Of a stretch of DNA of 64,000 nucleotides, positions 1-11,800 are shown one piece after another; within the stretch, counting starts at the first letter, position 1; each line of letters opens with the position of its first letter. The position numbers and the translations under genes were made by a program. The notes under the pieces are model-generated. The model had not been told where the DNA came from. It worked only from the letters and a program-made list of their open reading frames with translations, and made no database searches. The stretch is from Corythucha ciliata. Taxonomy: Eukaryota; Arthropoda; Insecta; Hemiptera; Tingidae. The stretch covers positions 20,193,253-20,257,252 of the forward strand of contig CM075939.1 in the NCBI GenBank assembly GCA_038030265.1. The letters are read 5' to 3'.

Positions 1-484
1 TTGGCTAGAGGAGTTGTTTAACGACCCTTTGCGATAAGAATGGGCTTGATTTTAGACCAAAGGGAAGCACCGTGAGCTGCCACTCCTGCAGTGGTTCGTT
101 TTTCGATTGCCTGTAGAAAATGTGTAAAAACTGGGAGTCATCTGCGTCTACTTTGATCATGCGGAACATCATTTTGATATCACAGGTGAGTGTGAATTTG
201 AAAGTGCGGATATTCAATATAATGTCTTCGATGTTCATCTGTAGTTTGGGACCTGCGAGCAACAAATCGTTCAGTGAGACTCCATTGTTGCTCTTGTGCG
301 AGGCATCGAAGACAACTCTTAGACTGGTCGAGGAGCTTTCTCGAACTACGACGTGTTGCGGTAAAATGTATTCACTTGGAGTCTGCGCTGGAGTAAGATG
401 TCCAAGATCTATGTATTCTTGAATGCAGCTATGGTATTTGTCGACAAGCCTTGGACTTTTGGATATACGCGCTTCCAGGTTCAT
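1..484 (-). pseudogene. BEL/Pao retrotransposon pol fragment (reverse transcriptase), runs off left edge
   Basis: A minus-strand open segment of about 159 codons reads toward the left edge. It contains the BEL/Pao-type reverse transcriptase N-terminal blocks RVVFDAS and SLNDLLLAGP, followed by the fingers/palm region with TCDIKMMFRMI and LPFGLKSSPF. In this family these residues precede the YVDD catalytic box, which would lie beyond the window. The zinc-knuckle/protease and gag remnants at 774-2330 lie upstream on the same strand, in the usual gag-PR-RT order. The segment is separated from the protease by about 290 bases with no matching open frame, so the copy looks broken. No LTR is visible inside the window. 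Confidence 0.85.
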
Positions 485-773
485 GAAGCGTTTGATGGCG
501 ATGTCACGGTTTGACCCTAATGACTGAGTTTGTATTTGAACGAATGGCAGCTCTTTACCCCGTAACGCCCTGATAATTCTCTAAAGATATTCCGTGCAAA
601 ATGGCGCTCACAGAATGTGTCTTCCTCACTCTCCACGTTTTGGTGCCGCGGTACTGTCTCCAATTCCCAGAATCGTTTCAGAATCTCATCTGTCTCAGAC
701 GTACACGAGAGAAGATTTGGAGCTGCTTGGCGCGTTTAGGCATATAATGCAGCTTGTTACTACACGATAGGCA

Positions 774-1439
774 TCACCCCATACTAAGATTTCTAATACC
801 GCTGACCTTGAGCTGGGCGGTTTTGGGGTGTAACTGCAGCTTCTCGGCAAGTCCCTGGCTCATAAAGTTAAGCTGATAACCGCTATCGATAACGGCACGA
901 GCTGTATGCCAGTTTCCTTTGACGTCCTGAATGTGAATTTGAGCTGTGCTCAGAAGTATTGTGTTCGCCTGCGATTTTGTTTTGTTAGAAATGAGACTGC
1001 AAGATAGAGCTTGACTTGACGATGCAATAGGTGGGATTGATTGATTGGATAAGCCCGAATCTTTCTTAGTTTCGTTCACGACCGGCTCCTTTGATGGAGA
1101 GTCAGAATGTAAGAGAGTGTTATGAAATTTGCTCGAACAAAGTTTGCAAGCTCTCGTTGATTTGCAGTTTAATTGCATGTGAGAGCCGAGACAGTTCATA
1201 CACCTTCGAAGTATTTTTACGACATCCTTGCGCAGGCTTGGCTGCAGTGCTGGAAATTCATTGCACCGGAAAAGAGCATGCTGGCCCCGGCATGAAGGGC
1301 ACGAATATTTTATGTCTTTTGCATGCTCTGATGCAACGGAGAGGAAATACTTGTGGATGCTGGGACTTTTGCGGGTACCGGTAAACGGTGGTTTTGAGCT
1401 GGATTTTACACCAGAGTGCGGTTCTGCGCTCAATTCCAA
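774..1439 (-). pseudogene. BEL/Pao retrotransposon gag C-terminus (zinc knuckles) and aspartic protease
   Basis: The translated segment shows Cys/His-rich knuckles of the BEL/Pao type (CPSCRGQHALFRC, then RRCMNCLGSHMQLNC and CKLCSSKFHNTLLH). After a Ser/Thr-rich linker comes a retropepsin active-site segment with AVIDSGYQLNFMS, where DSG is the catalytic triad motif. These belong to a polyprotein that packages element RNA and processes itself. The frame stops just after the protease, and the RT lies 290 bases further on in a separate open segment, so the element is decayed. A plus-strand reading of the same stretch has no recognisable domain. Confidence 0.85.
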
Positions 1440-1535
1440 TATTTTGCAATGCTTTTCTAAAAACTCTATGAAATTTGCATAGGCAGGAAAATTATATCTT
1501 TTTTTTTAACTTCAAATTTTTCCTTTGTGGAGGGG

Positions 1536-2330
1536 TCAATAAGCCGTTGTCCCAAAAATACAAATATGTGTATAATCGAATAGGTTGTCTATATTTAAGG
1601 CTTGAAGAGCTTTAATGTTAACATCGAAATTATTTAGAAATTTGCGCAGCCCTGCTGAACTCTCATTAGAGACAGGCCTTATTGCCATGATTTGATTCAG
1701 ATAATGATTGGCCAGGACCCTTTTATCATTATATTGAGCTGTAAGTTTGTCATAAGCCAATTCATAATTACGTTCATCGAGCTTTATTGATTTAACTAAA
1801 TTTAATGCTTCGCCTTCAAGAAAAGACTCTAGATACGAAAATTTTTCAATATTGCTCATATCGGTGTTGTGGATTAAAGAATCGAATAAATTTATGAATG
1901 CTGGAAACTCCGATGGGTCTCCTTTGATGTAGGAACCGACAATCTAGGTAATTTTAATTTATCTTGTTTTTTATTTTCGTTGTTAGCTGTGTTTTGTGGA
2001 AGGAGAGCGTTTTGGTTTCGTTTGATGCGCGTCACTTCTGCCTTTATAATGAAAAAAAGGTCTTCGTAACCTGAGGTATCGGTTGAAAATGATGATAAAG
2101 AACCTTGTTTGCCAAGGATCCCTGTGATTTGACCGGAAAGCTCGATGTATTCATCAAAATCCTTTTGCCACGATTAACTCATGCTTCCTTTCTTTTTCTT
2201 TGAGAAGATCATACGTTGTTTGTAGCCTACGAAAATAACGTTCTCTCTTCGCGATGAGTTTTTCCAACTTTTGAGCCTCTTTCTCGCGTATTATTATTTT
2301 TGATATTTTTTGTGTAAATTAATGAAATCA
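1536..2330 (-). pseudogene. BEL/Pao retrotransposon gag region (DUF1759-type), frameshifted
   Basis: The open part (1536-1859) reads as the Pao-type gag core, with features such as FSYLESFLEGEAL and a YELAYDKLTAQYND segment. Upstream, 1860-2330, carries recognisable coiled-coil-like N-terminal gag sequence (charged Lys/Glu/Arg residues around 2160-2290) in other frames, broken by frameshifts. This gag region is known to assemble the retrotransposon particle. Together with the two downstream segments it defines a single minus-strand BEL/Pao copy of at least 2.3 kb. The 5' limit is approximate. Confidence 0.75.
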
Positions 2331-2519
2331 CGTGAATGCACAAATTATAATTAGGAAATTAGATTGAACTAGTTATTTGATTTTAATTTGCGAAAACTAT
2401 AGAAAATTGATCTGCGGTTGCGGTATTATCCGGCGTACGGAGGACGTTTAATGTTTGGATTAATGCGGGGTGGGACAAGAAAAATTCCTGCTGATTCACC
2501 TTTAATTACAACTTTTTGA

Positions 2520-2880
2520 GGTTAGAGCATGTTGGGGTTAGAGCATTTTATCGTGAGCATTTTTTGGTTGGAGCATTTTGTGGTTAGTGCATTTTTGGTT
2601 AGAGATTTTTGTGGTTGGACCATTTCGTGGTTAGAGCTTTTTGTGGATCGAGTTTTTTTTTTTGGTTACAACACTTTGAGGTCAGTACATTTTGAGGTTT
2701 TCAGCTTTATCTTTTCGTTTGTGACATTTGATCTTTTTGTGGTTAGAAGACTTTGTGGTCAGAGCTTTTGTGGTTACAGCATTTTTTGGTTTGATCTTTT
2801 TAGGGTTACAGCTTTTTGTGGTTCGAGCTTTTAGGGATTCAAGGTTTTTTGTGGTTAGAGTTTCTTGTGGTTAGATTTGT
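2520..2880 (+). repeat. Degenerate tandem repeat, ~17-18 bp unit (tttttgtggttagagc)
   Basis: About 20 imperfect copies of a 15-18-base unit built on ttttgtggttagagc follow one another. A long open frame here (2529-2834) is a by-product of the repeat, with monotonous Phe/Val/Trp-rich translation, and is not a gene. A related unit (tttgctgtggttggacc) forms another array at 26140-26420. Confidence 0.8.
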
Positions 2881-3999
2881 TTGAACTCAAGCACGTCCTT
2901 CGCGACCCCCCTGCCCTGTAGACGACACCTCAAGTTTTGAGGGCTGAAATTTAAATTAAGTTTAAGTTTAAATTAAGACACCTCCATGTTCCCCGTCGTC
3001 CCCGCTTACAACATGCCTTTCTCATTAAACAATTCCGACACGAGTGATTAATCATTAAAACTCACCCATCAAAATTAATTAATTTGCCCTAGCCTGTCCT
3101 GAAGTTCTGTTCTCATAAAAATGCCAAAGTTCTAAAATTTGCTGGAAAGAGCTCTATGTCTCTCAATATTCATCCCATGTCAACGATTGATGCAATAATA
3201 ACACACAAAAAAATATGAACACATAATTTCTAACGACGTGACGAATAATGAATTTTGTAGCCTAATATAGTTCTCTTTAACGGTAACTATCAATTTGAAA
3301 TATTCAACACGATCAATGAATGAAATAATGGACACAATTTGATCAATAAGACACTCGCTAAAACTAAAAATAATCGAAGAGAAACGAATCTTCGAATTCA
3401 TCCTCGTCAATTTGTTTAAAAAATTAATTTAAAAATAACCAAATTGAATTTTGAAAAAATGGCCAGTTCATCGATGGGGATTTTGTTGTGGTCATTTTAA
3501 GCCATCATGAGAGGAAATCGGACTAAAATTCTGATAGGAGATAGGCTTGGGGCAAAAAAAGAGCTGAAACGCATTCCAAACCTTAGCAACTGTACCGCTC
3601 AACAAATCTTATTCAAATTTTAGCAGCGTCTTCTAGGAACCTAGATGACGATTTTGAGCGATCGATCATCAAATTTTATAATATTCTCTTGGAATTATAA
3701 GGGTCCAACCGTTTTTACTTCGAACACATTTGTTATAATATCTTCCAAATCGCTCAACCAATCGTTTTCAAATTTTACGGTGTACATCTAGAGATGAAGA
3801 CACAAATTTTGAGCCATCACTCGTCAGATCTGTCGAGAAAAAAGTGGACGACGGACGGACGACAGACGCCATACTGAAAATCAAGATTTAGGCCTTTTCG
3901 GGGTCCAGGAACACGAATCTGGTGTCAGCTAAAATTTTTTTTTGCCATTATCAAACTTCCTTCCCTACGGGAACATGGAAGTAAAAATCAGAAATTTAC
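2881..3999. other. Non-coding interval, no gene seen
   Basis: AT-rich sequence. Around 3640-3920 it contains phrases such as aaattttgagcgatcgatcatc and ggacgacggacggacgacag that look like part of a dispersed repeat. No splice-compatible coding exon or complete terminal repeat was recognised. Confidence 0.5.
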
Positions 4000-4910
4000 G
4001 GTTTTTGGCGTGATATCGCAACTAAAAATGATACGAATTGGTGGCCAGAATGAAGGAAAAGTGTTCATTCACAGCCAAAATTGTGAAAACGGCAATTCAC
4101 GGTTCCAACGGGCATTTCGCGGCTGAAATTGAGATAAAGTGCTAATTCATGGCTAAAACTGGAAAAAATTTGCTGATTCGCAGCAAAAATAGAGAAACCC
4201 CCAAATTCTCGACTTGAAAGTATGAAAAGCGCTCATTCACAGTTGAATTTAGAAAACACCATTTCGCGGATAAAATTAGGAAAAACGCTATTTCGCGAAT
4301 AAAATCGGCAAAAATAGCTGATTCGCAACTAAAATTGAGGAAAACCGATAATTCATAGCAATAAATAAGAAAAAAACGCTGACACTGCTAAAATTGATAA
4401 AATTTTAATCTGCGGATGAAGTGATGAAGAATCGCTATTTAGCGGCTAAAATTTGAGGCTAATAAGCGCGTATACAACACGGATAACATTATGATAAATT
4501 GGTAAATATGATTGAGAAAAGCGTTAATTCGCGGCTTAAATAGAAAGGCAAAAATGAAAAGAAAAAAAATTGTAGAAAAAGTGCTGATTCGGGGCTAAAA
4601 ATGAGAAGAACTCCGCACTCGCAGGTAAAATTGAGAAAACACTATTTCGCGGATAAAATTAAGGAATAGCGCTCATTCATGACAAATAGTTAAAAAAACA
4701 TAAATTCACGGTTTTCGGGGGCCATTTCATGGCAGATATTGAGATAAAGTGCTAATTCATGGCTAAAAGTGAAAAACATTTCTAATTCAATCGGGCGAGA
4801 AATTTTTCGAGTATAATATGTGAAAAGCGCTAATTGCGCAAAAAGCTAAATTAAGGAAACGCCTATTCGCGGATTGCGGCTGAAATTGAGACAAAATCAT
4901 AATTCATGGG
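4000..4910 (+). repeat. Family A degenerate minisatellite array (core attcgcggctaaaattgag)
   Basis: About 30 imperfect units of roughly 28-31 bases share the core attcgcggctaaaattgag followed by an A-rich run. Units differ widely in sequence and length, so this is an old or rapidly diverging array. Further blocks occur at 32460-33760 (reverse orientation), 39225-39945, 40853-41520 and 48055-49225. No open frame or conserved spacer pattern is associated with it. Confidence 0.8.
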
Positions 4911-5837
4911 TAAAAGTGGAATTCACGAACTCTCTGATGAAAGAAATTCGCGACTCTCTGATGAAGGAATATCTTCTTTATCAAAATTGGGAAAAGGCGA
5001 AGGGGAAGGATGACTATTTTGTCCCATCTCGGAAGAGGGAGATTTTTGGGTGTCAGGGGGGGGGGAAGCACCTCATTGGTGGAATTTCAACGTCCGATGA
5101 TTTTTTTGAGCACCACCCGGAAAAGCAGGAAATTAAGGGGTTTTTCCGTACAGGAGAAGGCGGAAGTTTTCAATTGGTGAGATTTCCGCCTTAGATACAT
5201 ACATAGTATATCAAGCCAATTTCAAGCACGCTCTGGCCACACGCCTGGGAGAACTTCAAGGAAATCAAGGGTGTTTTGTTTTGTGATTGGGAATACGAGA
5301 ATCATTGGTAAGCGTACTGGGTCACTTTTTATTTAATGCCGAAGGGATGGATGAGCAGTGATGTAATTTTTCCATCTTCTTGTAGCGTTCGCGGGGGGAG
5401 GAACAAGTTACAAGTACTTCAAACTACTTTGTAACCTAATTTGAAATTATGAGTCTCATTCGGTAAAATAACGGTTATATGATAAATAAAATAGGCCTTT
5501 ACTGTTACAACGTAGGTGTAATTTGCATAGTACTTAAAACTAATCACAGTAAATGCATCACGCGTTAAATAAAATAATGTACAAAAATATCACAGTTCCT
5601 TATTCCACTGCCTTGGGGGTACAAAAGATCAATTTCGATTTCGAAAATGATAATTGAACTCTATAATAAAATATGTATATAGGTGAGAATGGTAGAGTGA
5701 GAGGGGATGAGGGACAAGGAACGGACGGTCTTGGTAGATGATTGCCTCCTTAATTTTTGGTCGAAAACTCATTTAAAATTAATATCACAGGTTTTAAAAT
5801 AGCGCACTAATAACAACACGGAAGTTTTTACGAGACA
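4911..5837. other. 3' flank of the laccase gene
   Basis: Between the family A array and the laccase stop codon the sequence is AT-rich and has no recognisable gene. No convincing AATAAA signal in the laccase sense was found close to the stop, so the transcript end is not placed. A G-run around 5054-5064 and short A-rich stretches are the only notable features. Confidence 0.4.
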
Positions 5838-8830
5838 TTATCGAAGAGAAAAATACAACGCGAGGAATGAGAACACGATGGCTGGTGGAAAGTTTAAATA
5901 ATTAGAGTTGCACCCGGAGTGGGCATCTACGTGTGGTAAATCTATGACGCTACGAGATTTCGGAGACGAAACTTTGGTAGAATTGTACACGAGACTACTC
6001 GGAGCGATTTCGTTTGGAATCGGAGACAGCTCAGTGGTTGTGGTGTTCGTTGCAATCGTGGTGATTGGTTCTGTGAGAGGAGGCACAGGAGGAATAGTAG
6101 AAACTTCGGACGAGGAAATTGGTAGCTCGGTCGTTGGGTCCAGTATCGTAGGGGGAGTTATTAGGTCAGGGATGGCACTAGAAGCGTTGATAGTGGATGT
6201 TTCAGGAGAGGATGGCGGTGTCATTGTAGTGCTAGTTGGAAAATTCGCAGTTATTGGAGGTCGATAATCACCGCACTTGGGAAAATTTTTCGGTCGAGGA
6301 GGAAAATCGCTGTGCTCCCCAACTTTGAATAGGACGGCCATACCAACTTCAACGTGGAAATCAATATGGCAATGAAACATCCAATAACCTGTAAATGGAT
6401 TGAAATACATAAATACAAAATTGAAAATTTGGGATAATGAAATAGGAGGATTTACCCGGATTATCAGCGATGAATCGAACAATAGTGTAGCCACCATCCG
6501 GTACAGTCACTGTATCTTTAATTATGGGGTTCTCGAGATTTCTGTTTATTTTCCCTTCTTCGTCGAGCTGCATGACCTCTGCCATGGTCGTTCTATTCCC
6601 CAAACGACCCATACCGACTACTCGGAACGCATGTCCGTGCAAATGAAACGGGTGATTCGCGTCGTATGTCTCGCCTGTTGAATTGAAATAAAATAGTCGG
6701 GTCGCAAAATAAGCTAATATTACGCCCCACTGTGTTCTTACCGATATCGATGAGTGTGATTTCAACCACTTTTCCAATCGGAATGTCAATTACGTTTGTA
6801 CATTCACACCATTCTATTTCGCAGTTTTTCAGCAGTTTTGAATCGCACAGTATTCCTGGTTGAATGTCTTCATATTGAGAAAGAAGAGGAAAGGGTGGAA
6901 GAGTGAGGGACACGTGGTTCAATTGAGGAGTGTACACTCTGTTTTTCGCCCTAGCCACTGCAATAAATACGAAATATTTAAATAATTAAATATTAAGGTT
7001 GGGAACATGAAGCTTCTTCATACCTTGATCGAATCCGTAAAGCATTCCCCTGTGATATCTTGGGTGGTTCTTAGGGTGAAAATCATACGCAAACACCAGC
7101 TTCTTGTCTACTACTTCTACAAGGGTTCCATCTTTGGGTGCAGACGCGCTCAAAGAAGTCACACAGAGATGATCGCTACAGTCTTTATTAAGGGGGTTCA
7201 ATACCTAAGGTTTCATTAAAATTAGTTGAGAACTCCACAAGGAAAAACTTCGTTCATCTTACCCGTCCTCTTCGTCTGCTCAACTCATAGGTCAATGGTC
7301 CAGGTGGTAGATCACCACTTGCGCCGTTATAGTGAAGAACGGCACCTTGATGCGCCGACGTAAACCGTTCATCGCAGTCCATCAGGCCTCGAAATCTGAT
7401 CCAGTAGTTACCTACTGGTTGATTAGCGGTCAGGACGAAATCCCACCGTTCTCCTGCGTAGGAAACGAGGGCATCGACTGCAAAAAAAAAAAATAGAGAA
7501 ATGTATTACGTATAAAAGTGAAATTCGCTTTCAAAATACATATATATTTAACGTTGTCGTTACCTTCTTTTGGCTCTATATCAAAACCATCAGCACTAAT
7601 AGCTGTAATCGTATGATTGTCGATTGATAGTTGTATAGGACAGTTGAGAACACCGGCGTTAATCAATCGAAATCTATAACGTAATTCCTTTTTAACGGTG
7701 AAACTTTCGTAAGGAGTATTGAAAATCTGTTCGCTGTTATTTTTCCGAGTATAATTAGCCCAAACTCCTTTGCCATTTACCTGTTTACATGCCAAGAAAC
7801 ACGTTCAGCTGACACTAATTTAAACAATTATACTGGGTACGAGTGATTTTACTAAGAGGGTTGGAGGCTTGTTGTCCCCGTCTGAGTGGTAGTGAGCGGT
7901 GAAAACGGACACACCAAGCTGATGCGACCAGTCAATGATGATAATTTCGTGTTCTGGCAAATCCTTGTCATAGAGCTCACTGTGAACTTCCTTTGATTTG
8001 GGCCGTCGAACAATCATGGAACCGAAAGCTCCGTCGGCTCTTTGAGTGCCTACGTAGGCAAAAACGAGAAATTTGTTGAATACGTTTCACAATTATTTAT
8101 TTTTGAGAGACGAAAGAGGGGAGGGGGAGTCTCTCACCAGAATGTGAGTGATAAAAATGAGTGCCTGAAGTAGCTGCGATAAAATCATAACGGAAAGATG
8201 AATGTGAAGAAACTGGGCATTGCGTCACAAGTGGGACACCGTCCATGTATGGGGTGCCTTTTTGATGCTGCCCGTGCCAGTGAATAGCCGTAGTCCCGTC
8301 GCTGAGTAGATTGTGTACATCGACGACGACTCTATCGCCTTGACACACCTGTGGCAAAGAAGAAGGAACTGACTTATTCTCTTTACAAGAGGACCTCTCG
8401 CAAGGCCGTTTATTCTAGCCCACACTCAGGGCCCCTAGACGAGAATCATCGTGGGGCCCCATCACCAAGGGCGTAGTCTTAAGGATGGGCAACGACCCAA
8501 TACATATTCTTCAAGAAGTCACCTTTGTTCGAAACCAGCTACAATGGGAAACTGTCAATTTGCCTCTTCAAACTGGCTGATTAGCATTAAAGCTGAACAT
8601 TATACCCACAAAAAAACAAAATTATCTTGAAATTTCTCCCAAAAACAGATTTTTCAAAGAAAAAAATGGGCAGTTAGCGAGGGGGCAAAAAGTAAGGAAC
8701 ACACTCGTAGCACTTCTGTCTCGAGCGCAACGTCAGATTCATGCGGCTTCGCATATCTCCGCAACACAAGATTTATTCAAGACATCGTAGTCTTGAATTA
8801 CAAAATTAGGTTACTTATAAAGGCAAAATG

Positions 8831-8864
<34 letters not shown>

Positions 8865-11800
8865 TAATAATTATACAGTGTTGCACGCAGGAATCGGTCC
8901 TGAGGGGAGGGGGTTCAACAACCTTTTTCTGTATACGTTTCAAGATGTCAGATACGATTTCTGGAATGTCCGTCCGCCGTACGCTTCCCGGGCCATATCT
9001 CTCCCCAGGATTGCTCGAAAGAATCATTTTTTCGCACATAGACTCCATTTTTGGATCTAGTTGGTCCTGACAACTGATCAGCATGATCAACTAACTCCCT
9101 GGGTTTTATTGGCCAAAATAGGGGTTTTCATGGGTTTTGAGGTCATAGGCTTGTGGGGTATCGATTTTCATGTAATTTCATGCCGGATCTGGCTACATGC
9201 ATGAATAATAAACCCATGTGTAAAATTTGAAGCGTTTTATGAAATGGTTCAGATTGATTCTAAACTAGACAAGCTATAAACTGACCCAGACGCGGAGATT
9301 TCGGTTTGAAGGAAGCAGGCGCTCTGTTCAACTTTATGCTCTACAAACACAAACTGGGCGTTTGTATGCCCATTTACTGAGTATTTTTCCCTGTGATTCA
9401 ATTATTTGGCATTGTCTATTTTTTCCTGGCTCTGGAGTGGGCCCTTCGGTGCGCCACTGAATAATAATAAGGGGGATCGCTTAGGGCAAGTGCCACTTGC
9501 TTAACTTGCCCTGACGCCACGCCGCGCCGTTATCATGACAAACGTTACCATAGCAACGGTTACCATGATAACTGTTTTTATGGTAACCCATAGTAACACC
9601 GTACCATAGCATCCCTTGCTACGGTTACCATGGCAACTGATGCTATGGTTACCATGGCAACTGATGCTATGGTTACCATGGCAACTGATGCTATGGTTAC
9701 CATGGCAACTGATGCTATGGTATCCGTTACTATTGCAACAGCAGTTTATTGTAATAGCAACGGTTGCTATGGTAAAGGTTACCATGGCAACTCATCCTAT
9801 GGGAGCCGTTACCATGACAACTATCGCTATGGTAATCGTTTCCATGGCAACCGTCGCTATAGTAACCGTTACCATGGCAACCGTTGCTATGGTAGCCTTC
9901 ATGGTAACGGCTGGCATAGGATGAGTTGCCATAACCCCCCAAAATGGCAAAAAGGTGCAAGTTACGGGTCTAAATTTCGGAGAAATTGCAAGCTTCAGCG
10001 CTAAATATCCGTGAAATTACAATTTTGCAATTGTTTTTGAGGTCTCGGAACCCGGGCTAGCCGGGCACGATGGACCGCGGTTCTAGACTGACGAGGCCCA
10101 TATCCATATACCGGCTTACCTCCAACAAAACTGCAACATTTTGGTCGTAAATATCTGCAAAATTGGATGTTCCCAGGCGCAATTATCGTTAAATTGCAAG
10201 TTTCAGGTCATAATTTCAGTAAAATTGCAAGTTCTAGGCCCTAATTTTCAGCGAAATTGCAAGTTTCTGGGCCAATTTTTTTTTAGAGGTCGTGGACCCT
10301 GGGCTAGCCGGCTCCGACTGCACCCATACCTTAATTAGAGCAAAATTACAAGGTTCCTATCCCAATAGCCGCGAAAGAAAAGGTTCGGGTTTTCCGGACG
10401 AATACACGCAATTCAATACGAATACGCGTGAGGGCTCAGGGGAATGCGAAAAGCTACATGTACCCACCCTTCTGTCCAGAGATAGTTACGCCCACGGGGC
10501 CCCTTTAATGTAGACTGCGTATTATGCTGTAGGCATATGACAATTTCAGGCACTACAGATGGGCGTCAGTGGTACTTGAACAGAACGCTCTCCATCTACT
10601 ACCTGGAGAAGGCTCTGACCTGGAAAATGAGCAATATTTGATCACAAATTTTTGGTTGAATTCATGAAAAATTCTTGAATTATTCTTATTTAACTCCGTA
10701 TAAGTGAATCTATATCGTAAAAACTGCCCACTCAACTCCTGAATGATTTTATTCCAACCCCCCCCCCCCCGTGTGTCAGGGCTTCTAGGCGGTCACCTAT
10801 CCTGCCTACCCCTAAAAATGGTCATGGACCCCTCTATGGATAGATAACATTTAATGACGACGGGAAGTTGCAGTTTGATTGCTAAACACGGGAAGGAAGA
10901 GCCCTAAACGAAAACCACATAATGAAAATGTTGTGTTCGCCAGATCGGTTTTGATTAGGATTTCTTAGGCTTTTAATTGAAAACCCCGTTAATTATCGCG
11001 TTAATTGTGTTCAAAAACTTATTATTTTTTCGAGATAAGCCTATTCATATTCATCAAGGTGACTGGAAAAGATTTAGAATTTTCCAGAAACGGTTGACAC
11101 CTATACAGAACTTGCTTCACGGTAAATGAGAGAAAGGTCATCTCTACGGCAAATCTCATCTTTTTTGCGCGGTGATGAAATCACGCACTTGCCCACCACC
11201 TCATTCATTTTTTTTTTCAAACACCTGGAAAGTTTTTGATTTAATTTCCTCCGATGCTTTACAATTTCGACTTAAAAATGATATTAAATTGTATTAAAAT
11301 GTGCTTTTTACGCAACGGAAGAGCCTAAACCATCAAGTGTCGGTCTCGGACTCTTGCATGCACCAATTTGACTTTGGCTGTCATCCCGAATTCCTTCAAA
11401 AGTTAAATGTTTTGAGTAATTCTACATTATCCATTATATGACATGATAAACTGCGCAATTTTTAAAAATAGGCCGTCTGACTTTGATTTATTATGGCTTG
11501 AATTTTGGTCAAGACGTAGAGACAACATATGCCACGCTCCCTCTAAACACTAATAATTTATACCTGCACTAATAATTTATGCCTAATAATTTATAATACT
11601 TATAATTTTATAACAGAGCTTCCCATCTAATTACTTATAATTTTATTGCCTGCATTTTAATCAAAGGTTTTTATGTCAGAATCACGTTGTTTTTTTTAAA
11701 ATATTCATAGATGTTCCATTGCCCAAGTCACGTGTCTCACAGTGAGGGTTCCACTGTTGAATAAATTTATTCCTATCCGAGGTAGTTAGATGCAATAATT

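Noticed and set aside
2529..2834. 101-codon plus-strand open frame rich in Phe, Val and Trp
   Set aside because: It is a translation of the tttttgtggttagagc tandem array.
4000..4910. Regularly spaced ~30-base repeats resembling a CRISPR array
   Set aside because: Units are contiguous and diverged with no constant repeat alternating with unique spacers, no cas genes, and the setting is an insect genome.
6361..6497. Alternative longer reading of the last laccase exon that runs through the intron
   Set aside because: The spliced form restores the invariant NPGYW..HCH block exactly, while the read-through adds unconserved residues.
9501..10004. Several long open frames on both strands with His/Gly/Tyr or Met-Ala-Thr repeats
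   Set aside because: They arise from the 24-bp minisatellite, whose period is a multiple of three.
10759..10770. Poly-C tracts throughout the window as functional G-quadruplex sites
   Set aside because: They occur mostly as single runs near transposon ends, without the four-run pattern needed, and their length may be affected by sequencing error.
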